This document shows positions 33,701 to 45,256 of a stretch of 64,000 nt of DNA, piece by piece (position 1 is the first letter of the stretch; each line of letters opens with the position of its first letter). The notes beneath the pieces were generated by a model. That model searched no databases. It was given only the letters and a program-made list of their open reading frames with translations, and was not told where the DNA came from. The stretch is taken from assembly GCA_963931865.1 (NCBI GenBank), contig OZ007515.1:1229318-1293317 (forward strand), written 5' to 3'. Both the position numbers and the translations under genes were made by a program. This DNA is from Axinella damicornis (taxonomy: Eukaryota > Porifera > Demospongiae > Axinellida > Axinellidae).

Positions 33701-36019
33701 CCAACCAGACTGTTATCAGTTGTCTTTTCATCCTGTAGAATATGTTACTGCAGTGGTAACGAACAGCCTTGTTCCCAGACCTTCCCCTGGTCTGGGAATG
33801 AAATTAGCATAGAAAGGCAGACTCACAGCTGCAGTATCTCTTGTTCCTATCACAGGTCCACTGGCCTAGTCCACAATCAACCAAGCAAACATCAACAATA
33901 GAATGAACTACCACTGAAGGATGGACGTACCTGAGGTGGTGTGGGAGGGGGCGTGGTGGACAGGGCGTGGAGGAGGGGGAAGACGTCAATGTCCAGCACC
34001 CCATCCAGTACAGATAACACTCCCCTGAGAGTCTGCGAGGGGGCAGGCTCCGAGAGACCAGGGAGAAGATTCTGGAAAACACCTGCGTTACAATTAAGCA
34101 TCGAGGAGCATACACACAACTAGTGACGACATGATCACATCATGGGAGTAAAATGCAGGTGGTATGTTATGCTTTATTACACATAGCTAGCTATGAAAAC
34201 ACGGGATCACATACCAGCAACCGATGTCTTCAGGAGAAGTCCGGATCCTGTATTTCCGTCAGCCCGTGCAAGCAGCTGTTCAAGTTGTGCGAGTGTCTCC
34301 TGGGCGGAGCAGAGTAGCTCGAGGGAGGGGGCATTGTCCTCCGTAATGGTGTGCAGACACTGGGCTGCAGAGGGACAGCGGTACCAACAAGCACTAGACA
34401 GTCACACCATGACCGTGAGTGAATTTACAAGGAATTCTTAGAGATGCAAACATACGGTCGGAAGGCAGTATTAGTTTCACAGCATGGGAAGAGTGGGACA
34501 TGAATCAGATAGGTCACATGATTGTCTTATATGACGCTGGGATAGTAGAGTTCTGGGAGTCTAGCCTCATTCCCAGGCCAGCCTGGGAACAAGGCTACTG
34601 GGAGTCCATCCAGTGTAATCCTTCACTGGGATAAGTAGTTAGCATTCTTGGAGTGTAATCCTATTTCAATCTTGGAGCTGCACTACAGACCCTGGACTAC
34701 AGGCACACCTGCAACTGTGATTAGTGAGGTCGGGTAGGTGGAGGGCTGGAGGAAGTGGAGGAGGAGAGGAAGGAGTCCCTCCCGGTTGAACACCTCCACC
34801 ACCACTGCACTGCACTCACTGTGTTTGCAAGTGTGTGGCATGGAGGAGGGAGGAGAGGGAAGAAAAACATCAAGAGGGCAGAACGGTCTCAGTGACTGCA
34901 ACTATACTGGTACCTCATGTTCCAGAGAAGGTGCACCCCTTGCTCGGCAATGTCCACAAGCTGTTGCCGTGCTGCCTTTTGAGCGACAAGAATGCTTCCC
35001 TTTCCCCGACCAGCCCTAGAGCCACCTGTCTCCACCTCTCCCACTGGCTCATCCAGCCCAGGCTGAGGCTTCTGGAGTTCTGACACACACTAAAGGAAGA
35101 GTTCCAGCGTATGAGGGGGCCCAGGAGTGGCGACAATGTACCTACCTCTTTCAGCATGACAGAAAGTGGAGACATGACGTCCTCCTTCACCATCTGTTCA
35201 CACAACTCCCCACTCTGGCTCACACTAAGGTTCCTGTATTGCAGTGGAAGAATCAGAAATGCAAAAATGTCACATTTAATAATCTTAGTATCTCCTCCAT
35301 ACCTGAGAGCACCGGCGGCTGCCTCTCTCACAGCCATCGTCGTGTCGACCAGGAGAGGAGCCACCTTCTTCACCAGGCGCTGACTCATCAGTAGCTCAAC
35401 AGATGGTGACTCAAACACAAGGTGGGAGATGGCACGACACGACATCGCCCTGTCATTCGGGAAGGAACTAGTGAGCTGGAGGGAGGGATGAAGAACACAG
35501 GTTAGAGATACGTAGATAGTAGTCCTGCTGGTCTCATCCCTGGCCCCTTCCTGCTCCATCTTCACTTTCCACATAATGTTTCTTCACTCAGTTCAAAGGT
35601 CAAGTATGCGTCATGTGGACGAGGCTAGGTCCTATAGTCTTGCATTGCCAGATCCTGAGGGTCAACATCAGGGTGTGGTGGTAGCGACAGTACGATCCAC
35701 ATGCTATGCAGTAATTTGTATGGGTTAGGGTGTGGTCATAGGGTTGGGTTAGTGTATAGCCAACGCCACACTGCAGCTAACAGTCTGTTATCTGGCATGT
35801 GAGATGAGAGATATCTTATCTTTTCAGCTGGTGATCAGTTACCAGGCTTGTCATCTCAACCACCCTCACCTTTTGTAGCAGAGGCAGAGCAGCTACCTCC
35901 TCCTCCTCCTGGGAAGGTCCCTCTAGTGCCTGCTGCTGCTCGGCCTCACGTACCGAGGGAAGACCTGTGGGATGAGGACGACGCTTGCCCTTCCACTTTT
36001 TCGACCTGATCTTTCCCAT
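30746..36019 (-). CDS. HEATR3: HEATR3/Syo1, ribosomal-protein import chaperone
   Basis: Fifteen exons: 36019-35870, 35475-35303, 35233-35146, 35089-34914, 34818-34709, 34364-34215, 34082-33931, 33619-33544, 33420-33302, 33243-33181, 33119-33037, 32799-32439, 32122-31973, 31600-31424, 30856-30746; 712 aa. The basic N-terminus MGKIRSKKWKGKRR and HEAT/ARM repeats follow the family order: PLLVDTTMAVREAAAGALRNLS, QLALEILANLCY, then a very acidic loop (exon 33420-33302, mostly Glu), LVARLGLSGSRDPDVRADVMAILG-type, ALDSVFDIF, and the C-terminal VNLPRFIDYMNAR. HEATR3 carries uL18 and uL5 with 5S rRNA into the nucleus. The junction 33037/32799 is chosen by phase only. It is head-to-head with the TPR gene (109 bp between start codons). 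Confidence 0.93.
33765..33808. mobile_element. Foldback element (short)
   Basis: AGCCTTGTTCCCAGACC followed by GGTCTGGGAATGAAATTAGC in a HEATR3 intron. Confidence 0.75.
34560..34600. mobile_element. Foldback element (short)
   Basis: TAGCCTCATTCCCAGGC followed by GCCTGGGAACAAGGCTA in a HEATR3 intron. Confidence 0.82.
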
Positions 36020-36128
36020 CCTCGAGATCTCCCTACTAGGGTTGCTCCACGTGTTCCGTAGGCGTGGCCAAGATGTAAACGTTGACCTTTGAACCTAGAA
36101 GTGTCTCCTCCCACTCGCACCCTTAAAC

Positions 36129-39100
36129 ATGGCTGGGACAGAGGGTGGGCTGCTCTGCGCCCCCCCGACCGAGTTTAAGCGGATGCTGTCATGGCAGCTG
36201 TCTAGGGCCCACAACATCCCTGTCTCCTCGAGCAAGAAGAAGGTGAAAAAGAGGAAAAAGCAGGATCTGGGTGGTGAGGAGGTCCAGTCACTGCTGAGCG
36301 ACGAACCATCCTCCTTGGGTGATGACGATTTTCAGCAGTTTGATGATGATTTCAGCGACCTTGATTGTTATGGATACATTGTGGTAAACAGTGAGGGGGA
36401 AGAGGAGGTGTATTTCTCTGCGCCTGAGTCTCCTCTATTATGTTCTGATGATGATGTCGCCACGACTACTTCTGATTGGTCCACTGCAGACAATCAATTG
36501 AAACTCCCTCCACAAGAGAGAAAGCCGGGGGGGCGCTCCAAAAAAAGCAAAAAGAAATTGAAATACCTTGCAAAGATGGCTGAGGTGGAATTCTTCCAAC
36601 CGCTATGCGATCTTGTAGAGGATAAACTGTCTTTCGATGTCGGGAGGCTGGACCTGTCCAGCCAGGCAGAAGTACCTACACTAGTGGAGCTCTCCGTTAG
36701 GAAGATACGTAGCCAGGAACTCGGTAGGTTGCCAGTGTTATTGGTTGCCAGCGTATGCTCCTGATACATCTAATATACATTGACACTTCTCGTTACACTA
36801 ATTTTGTCCTTCTACTGCCTCAAGAACAATATGGACCTTTAATAATTATATATTCGTATCACGATACTGATTGGTTAATACAATAATACCCAGGTATCGC
36901 CTGAATATTTCCCAACACTAACTACAGTTTGATGTGTTCACCTCTCCTTCCTCCTTCCCTTGATCCCTCCCTTCCCTTTCCTCCTCCCCTCTTTCCTCTC
37001 CCCTCCCTCTCTCTCTTTCCTCCCCCCCCTCCCTTTCCTCCCTCCCTCCCCTTCCTCCCTCCCTCCCCTTCCTCCCTCCAGTCCAGTCAGACACCGATCT
37101 TCCCTTCCTAATTCACTCCCTGCTTGGTCAGGATAGCCAGCTCAGATCGGTTGTCTCCGTGCACGTCAGATGGCTGGAGAGGCTGCTGGCTGCACATGAA
37201 GTGGCCTCAAGAGAAGACGACAAGGACAGGCAGCGGAGAAATACGAAGACTGACCCACAACAGGGGCGTGCCTACTGCCAGCAAGCAATCTGGGATCCAT
37301 TGCTCCAACTGAACGAGCTGCCTGGTGATAGTTCAGGGTTGCATTGTCCCCTCCCCGAGCCTTTCAACCGCACACACCTGCGACCTTATGATTCCATTCC
37401 TAAGGACTACCAGATGAGACCTCTGTTCCACTTTACCAACTACCTCTTCCCGCTCTTCACTGCCAGGGGGAATGCCCCTGTCCAGCAGGAGTGTTCTGGT
37501 TCCCCTCATTTCTCTGCCTCCCAGCGAGCTGCCATCTGCTATGTGAACAACTTCCTGAAATCACGGTGAGCATTTTCTGGGACAATCTTGCTACACATTT
37601 CAACCTGTTCATTTCCTTTCGCTCACTCGCTCCCTCCACCCCCTCTCTCCCTCCCTCCTACCCTCCCTCTCTCTCTCTCCCTCCCTCTTCCTCCCTCCCT
37701 CCCTCCCTCCCTCCCTCCCTCCCTCCCTCCCTCCCTCCCTTCTCCCTGCCTCCCTCCCTCCTCCCTCCCTCCCTCCCTCCCTCCCTCCCTCCCTCCCTCC
37801 CTCCCTCCCTCCCTCCCTCCCTCCCTCCCTCCTCCCTCCCTCCCTCCCTCCCTTCTCCCTGCCTTCCTCCCCATCCCTGCCTCCCTCCCTCCCTCCTCCC
37901 TCCCTCCCTCCCTTCTCCCTGCCTCCCTCCCTCCCACTTCTCTCTCTGTCACCCACTCACAGTTACAAGTCGCTGACCAATGAGTTGTCAGAGACACTCA
38001 AGCTGTGGCCAGGGTACCTCTACTGGGCCAGGGGGCAGCTGAAGCTGGCAGCAGGTGCCTTCGGTGCTGCCATTGACTCTCTGACACATTGTAAGATGAG
38101 TTGCTAAACTTCACCTTCAAGTCTATTCATGAAGGCAAACTCTTATAACCTTTGACCAATCAGAGATCCGCATTCACCACTAGACAGGAAGTACAAGGCC
38201 CTAATTGCTGGCTATTAATATTTTGTGGGTTTGCTTATTTGTATAATGCAATATTCATTCAGGTAAGAAAATACTCTTGTAGAGGCCTGTGTGACTAGGT
38301 ATATCCATAAATATTTCACTTCAACTGTAGCGCTAGCCAAAGAATTTATTATGACAGACAGGCAGGACGATCCAACACCGGCTGTATGAGCACAAGTATA
38401 CCCTCACCAGTGGACATGTTTGGAACTCTGCAGTGGCTGAACATGCAGCTAACACAGGACATACTATCAGCTGGGATGAGGCGAAAGTCATTGACTCCCA
38501 CCCACATCTGAAACAACGATGCGTCCTAGAAGCCTGGCATATTCAGCAACAAGCCCACACATCAGTGTACAGCCGTGGTCACACGCACCTGCCTGCCATG
38601 CAGTGCGCGGGCAGAACACCTGACATTTATTGACCCGCCTTTTTTCTGTATCTCTTTCCGGTTGTTTCCTGCCTTGGTTTGCTGTACTAGTTTGTCATGT
38701 CAGTTGCCACTGAAGAAGGCTGCCGTATGGCAACCGAAATGTTTGGCATAATAAATTCTTTGGCTAGTGCTACAGTTGAAGTGAAATATTCAGGTAAGAA
38801 AATAACAAACATCATACTTTGTATAGTGCAGGTGATATTATGGTGCAAAAATGTCTTGTATACATGTGCAAGATGGTTTGGGTGGGGAAGCAAGGAAGGT
38901 GCTGACGAGTCCAAAAATGGAAATGAAAACAGTGAGAGTGTAGCCAGAGTTGTCCAAGGGAATACTCAGCCCCCAGACTCGGGGAACAAAATCGTAATCT
39001 TCCATTTTACTGTGACCAATCTTAATCAATGATTCCAGCTTGACTTCTTTAAACTCTTTACCATCTCTCTTAATGCAAGTTTCTCTCATCGTGTCAATGT

Positions 39101-42100
39101 ACTCCTTGTGGTAAGAGTTCATCTTGTTGCCGCAAGCGTAGGGGATGCTAAATGCCACAAGGCTTATCGCAACATTCAGGCTATTGAATACATATTCCAT
39201 AGATGCGTATTCATGTTGGATGTTCTGAAGGTACGCCATCACAATGTTCGTGATACCCACGAATATCATTAAGAAGTAGACAATCCACTGGAGCACGAAC
39301 CAGGCTTGAAATATTTGTAGTATTGGCTTAATTTTTTCTCCACTTTCGACGTACTTATTCACCAATTTTCTAACACGCTCTTCTTCTGCTTCTGCCGAGC
39401 CTGCCTGTGTCTGAACCTGAGTTGCTTCTGCTGAGTCTGAGCCTGGTGGTTTCCAAATGGACTTCACTGCTAATGTAGCAATAACCATGCTGAACCGAAT
39501 GAGAAATCCAACCATGTGGATAGCTCCTGTTGTTATGGCGTTTATGATGATGATAATCCTGCCTGTGTCTGCTGAGCCTGAGTAATTTTGAGTTTCCACT
39601 GCACACTCTGTGCTATAAATTGTATCAGCTCTTGTTCCCATTACTGGAGTGGCCACCGAGAGTGTGAGATATATGAAACCAAATATAGCAGTAAAAAGAA
39701 TCCACCGTCTGCTTATCTCCCATTTCTGTATTTTCGAAATGCGATCCCAGTTGTCATATAGGTCACGGAAAAATGAAGCGTATATGAGGGAATGTAGGAG
39801 TGACCATACCATGTACACGATGATGCTTAACCGGTCGAAGCTATCTCGAGAACAAAAAGCAGGACAGCTGGGAGCTGTGTCATTGGTAGCATTGCTCTGG
39901 TTCGTACAGTCTAGTATCACGTACACTGTGCTGATCGTGCCACCAGCATCACTACAGTCTGGTACCACGTGGACTGCGCCACCAGTATAACTGTTGTTGT
40001 CAGAGTCGGGAGGATCAACACACTTTGGTTCCAGTGCTAGTCGTGCCACCAGTATAACTGTTGTTGTGAAACTCAGGAGTATCAGTGCAGTGGCTGCCAT
40101 GCAGCACACTTTGAAGCATCGATTTTTGTCAATTTCATTCTGTTGTCCATTCCCAGTTGGGGGGTCATTCACGACCTCTCCCCCATTCCCATTGGAGACA
40201 TCATTCAATTGAACATCCTCCACAGTTCCATAATTCCTACTGCCACTAACAAGGCTTTGACTCTCCTCTATGTTGGAAGAGGATGATGTGCTACAAGTGT
40301 ATTGATGTATGAATGTAAAAATGTATGTTAATCACTCACATTAACAGAAAGTTTGTCCCCTCCCTGTGGAAAATTGCCTGGACATGTTGCAGGTAGGATC
40401 GCAGAGTTACTTGTTGACTAAAAACAAATTGCTTTTAGTAATCATCTGCTTGCAACTACTAAGACTCTGCCAACTTTAAGGTAAAGGTAAGAAGGTAAGG
40501 TGTCTAGTTTTACCTCCAAGCCCTTTCCGCCAATGGCTGATCTCCCAATGGGAGGGTAAAGAAAACACTTCATCAGTGAAGCAACAGGTACGTGGGATTC
40601 AAACCAGGGACTTTTGGTCCACAGTAACTACTTGGCCACAAGTCACTCACAACTAAGTCTCTACCAACTGGTACCATTCCCCTGTTATGTCACCTGAACA
40701 TTTTACAACCTGGCTCTAAACTAAGTCTTGTTCATTTGTGGGATATGACTGTCCTCCCAAACATTAGTTCCTCCTACCATGTTGAATTCATCATTACACA
40801 CTCAGCCTGTAGCTACTGACTCACCTCATCTTGACAAGCGTGTTCCACAGACTGGACACAGAAGAATCTGCACACCCTACATCCTGTATTTAACATGTGA
40901 TGAGTTGCACTCTCCTTGGGGTTGTACTGATAAGGGAAAAATATGCTGCAGTAAAGAACAGTCAATACACTGGTAGTAAGGAACAATACACTGGAAGTAT
41001 AGTTTTGCTAGTCCATTGTGACATCAGAAACTGAAAGTACCTAAAACTACATAATTACATGCTTACTCCAAAATACTACCGTCCCCTCTCTCCCGTCCCC
41101 TCTCTCCCGTCCCCTCTCTACCGTCCCCTCTCTACCGTCCCCTCTCTACCGTCCCCTCTCTACTGTCCCCTATCTACCGTCCCCTCTCTCCCGTCCCCTC
41201 TCTACCGTCCCCTCTCTCCCGTCCCCTCTCTACCGTCCCCTCTCTCCCGTCCCCTCTCTACCGTCCCCTCTCTCCCGTCCCCTCTCTACCGTCCCCTCTC
41301 TCCCGTCCCCTATCTACCGTCCCCTCTCTCCCGTCCCCTCTCTACCGTCCCCTCTCTCCCGTCCCCTCTCTACCGTCCCCTCTCTCCCGTCCCCTCTCTC
41401 CCTCCAGCCCATGACCAGGCTGTAGCTCTGAACGAGGTGGGGAGGATGTTCCTCCACTTCAGGGACAGGAGCTCCGCCTGCCGTTTCTTCCGCAAGAGTG
41501 CCTCCGTGGTAATCACAACCCGGGACCAGGATGTATACAAACCCGTTCCGGAGCTGGTGAGATGTGCATGTGACACAGCACTCCATATATGTACATCCTG
41601 TTGACCACTGGGACTGGACTAAAGTGGTTGTATTCTTCCTTTGTTCAAGGCGCACCCATGTGCTTTTGCACTTGAGGCATCAGCCTGGGACTGCGGGTAA
41701 GCAGTGTCAATATCGTGTTCGCTGTTTACCTTTATTGTCCTCCTGATCATTTTATTTTGCGTCCTAATGTAAAAGTTAGAGTTTACCACCCTAAACAATT
41801 ACTGCAGCCTTTTGCTAAGACCAGTGCCTTTTCTAGCTCTTACTTTGTATCTTAAATTATGGAATTCTTTGCCTGCTGAGTTTGTACCCATTCCCCCTCC
41901 TTCCCTACTTCCCTTCCTCCCCCCCCCAGCTGGTTAGATGGGGGTGTGGCCCGTGAAGCAGCTCGTGCCTGGGGGTCGGTAGTGAAGGAAGCTTCCCACC
42001 TTCCCTCCACCTTGTGGTTCCTCCACGTGGCAGCCTGTGAGTCCAAGCTGTTCATCCACGCTGGGAAACCTGTGGGCACAGACCCTAACAGTCCGCTGGA

Positions 42101-42726
42101 GGGGAGAGGTAAGTACTGACGAGGAAGATACCAGTTTCCTCTGGCCCTGTGTCAACCTTGTGGGGCTCTTCCCTCAGTTCCCTCCCAGGCCGGCTCCGAC
42201 CCCACCCACCAGTGGCTGAAGGAGTGTGAGGGGATGTTGGTGAAGCTCTCGGAGCAGTTCCAGGTGCTCCACTATCACCTCTCCTTGGTCTACGCCATGC
42301 TAAGGATGTCTGACTTGTCACGCAAGGCCTTCCAGTCCTTCTACGATAAGTAAGTCTCCATCTCAGCAGAAAACTGTGTCAAAAGCCTAGCGGATTCCTT
42401 CCTCATCCTTTCACCCCTTCCCTCCCGCTCCCTCTCCTTCTTTCCCTCTCCACCGCCCTCCCTCTCCCCCTCCTTCCCTCCCCCCTTCCTCCCTCCCCTC
42501 CCTCCCTCCTTCCCAGCTACGTCGGATTCCGAGAGTGGCCAGATGGTCTTCTCCCTGGGGATCTTTTCTCTACCGTCCTCTTTCGCAGTGAACGAAATCC
42601 CTGGATGCCCCTTGTGGACCTGCTGGCCAACCAGGGACTGTCACACGCTCCTATCCTACAGCTGCAATGGAGGCTCAGACTTCTGCACCCTCTGTATCCC
42701 TATGTGAGGTGAGGAGTGGAGGAGAG

Positions 42727-42757
<31 letters not shown>

Positions 42758-45169
42758 AGTGGGGTCTCTCTTTCTTGTTTGCTACCACCTGCATTTTCTC
42801 ACCACCCAGGCCGGAGGGTGTGAGCTACCTTGCTGACCATGGGTCTCATGGCATTGGGCTAAGGCTCACTAATGATGGCTACCTCACTGCTGATGTGCAC
42901 ATGGACCTTCCTCCTTTGAGATGCGTACTGATTGACCCTTACACTGGGTTAGTCTTGTGTGCGTACTAATTGACCCTTACACTGGGTTAGTCTTGTGTGC
43001 ATACTGAAATCTTTCTAGTAAACTCCAGTAATCTTTAGTAATTTCTAGTAATCTCCAGTAATCTCCAGTGTTGTCATACCACTCCTCAGCTCACTGAGCT
43101 TCTCTCGAAGTGCCTCACTGCAGCATTACTACCTGAACCAGCTTGGAGGGCCGATGAAGCCAGGTGCGTACGTGTGGCATGCATGCACACCCATCAGGAT
43201 CCCCTAACCCTGGCCTCGTTCCCAGACACGGCCTGGGAACGAGGCTACCCTAACCCTGGCCTCGTTCCCAGACACGGCCAGGGAACGAGGCTACCCTAAC
43301 CCTGGCCTCGTTCCCAGACACGGCCAGGGAACGAGGCTACCCTAACCCTGGCCTCGTTCCCAGACACGGCCAGGGAACGAGGCTACCCTAACCCTGGCCT
43401 CGTTCCCAGACACGGCCAGGGAACGAGGCTACCCTAACCCTGGCCTCGTTCCCAGACACGGCCAGGGAACGAGGCTACCCTAACCCTGGCCTCGTTCCCA
43501 GACACGGCCAGGGAACGAGGCTACCCTAACCCTGGCCTCGTTCCCAGACACGGCCTGGGAACGAGGCTACCCTAACCCTGGCCTATACCGTTACCTGCTT
43601 ATGCCAGTAGCCAGTGGCACATGCAAACCTTATTCATAGTAAGTCTCATATTTCCACCAATGCAATCTCTAGTAATCTCCAGTAATCTCTAGTAATCTCC
43701 AGTAATCTCTAGTAATAGTAATTTCCAAGTAATGTTCTTGCTTGGTACTGATTTGTAACCAAGTTTCATTCATTGCCTGTGTCATGCCTGAATTCCGGTG
43801 TTATTCACAACACCTGCAGCCTTACCTCAGTCTGAACTGCAACACCTGCAGCCTTACCTCAGTCTGAACTGCAGACACAGACACGGATACTTTTGTTACT
43901 GTGATCACAAACATAATTTGGTATACCGGGTAATATTATATGGCTACATGCTGTGACCTGTCATGAAAACAACTATTATGAGTCCATGGGGTATGGAGGT
44001 GATCGATTAACTCTCCGATATTATTTACTACTTCTCTATCATATCATGCAGAGCGCTGTGTCCTCCCCTGGCCCCTGCGGCTGTTTGAGTCAGAACACTG
44101 TGCTGTGGAGCTGGTCGAGGGTTCCACAACCGACTTCCAGGTCTCTGAGAAGACCGAGTCCAACTACACGGCCGTCCTGCACTGGTATGACAGCCAGGGG
44201 GCTCACCGGAAGCTGGACATCAGGAGAGCAGTTCGCAAAAGCCTCAGGAAGGTCAGTCTGGTTATGAGGATAGGTCTTTACCTGTGTGTGTTTGCTGTGC
44301 ACATTGATGAGGTGGGAAGGGGAGGGGGAGGGGAGGGGGAGGGGGAGGGGGAGGGGGAGGGGAGGGAAGGGAGGGGAGGGGAGGGAAGGGAGGGGGAGGG
44401 AGGGGAGGGGAGGGGAGGGGAGGGGAGAGGTAGGAGAGGAGAGGGGGAGGAGAGGAGAGGGGGAAGAGAGTGAGAGGGGGAAGGGAGGGAGAAGGGAGGG
44501 GGAGGGCGAAATACAAGGTTAGCTGAAGTGTATGAACCACCAAGCCAACTACAATCTCAGCAAACATTCTGTGTGTTCCCTGCAGGCAATTCTTGACCTT
44601 GCAGAGAAGAAGGATTTGAAGGGGAAAGCAGGCATGCTGGACAAGATGATGGACATGGGGTTCCACGTTGATATAAGAGTACGAGTGTGTGTGTGAGTGT
44701 ATGTGTGAGTGTGTGTGAGTGTGAGTGTGAGTGTGCATGTTCATGTCCAATTGACTTCCTGCATATTCCAACAGTTACCTTCACACAAGCAAAAGTCCAG
44801 ATCCAAGATCAGTAAACTAGAGAAGCGCAGACAGTGTAGTTGATGTCACTGTGTGATGGTCCCCTGTCCTCTGCTGCAGGACCTGCAGAAGAGCAGTGTA
44901 CCACTGAAGTACAACAAACAGAAAGTGTCCGGGAAGGACACAGCGAAGCCGCAGAAGGTGCGCAACAACAATGTCTCGGAGTTTGTGCTGCGTCTCACCT
45001 CTCACGTGGTGTACGGAGAGGGGACTCTCATGATGTGCTTCCTGCTGGACCCCTGGGCACAGGAGAACAGCGCAATCCAGGGACAAGTGCTCATGGTATG
45101 AAACAGGAACTGCGTATTCTCTGTTGGACAGTTGGTTCAGAAGTACTTCCTCACACACACACACACACA

Positions 45170-45256
<87 letters not shown>

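Noticed and set aside
34915..35574. Single 219-codon HEATR3 exon
   Set aside because: The frame crosses two introns with good donor and acceptor sites and loses similarity between them; three separate exons fit better.
37588..37997. Frames of 115-161 codons on both strands
   Set aside because: Pure CCCT repeat translation; the true exon border (37565) and the next exon (37963) are clear.
38433..38633. Independent small gene
   Set aside because: The peptide is the end of a GIY-YIG endonuclease, flanked by inverted repeats, with no start or full domain: retroelement debris.
40590..40645. tRNA gene on the minus strand
   Set aside because: A and B boxes are present, but no acceptor stem pairing or clear anticodon arm; followed by a SINE-like body and tail.
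43212..43580. CRISPR-like array of hairpin repeats
   Set aside because: All 46 bp of each unit are repeated, no unique spacers. Tandem array of a foldback element.
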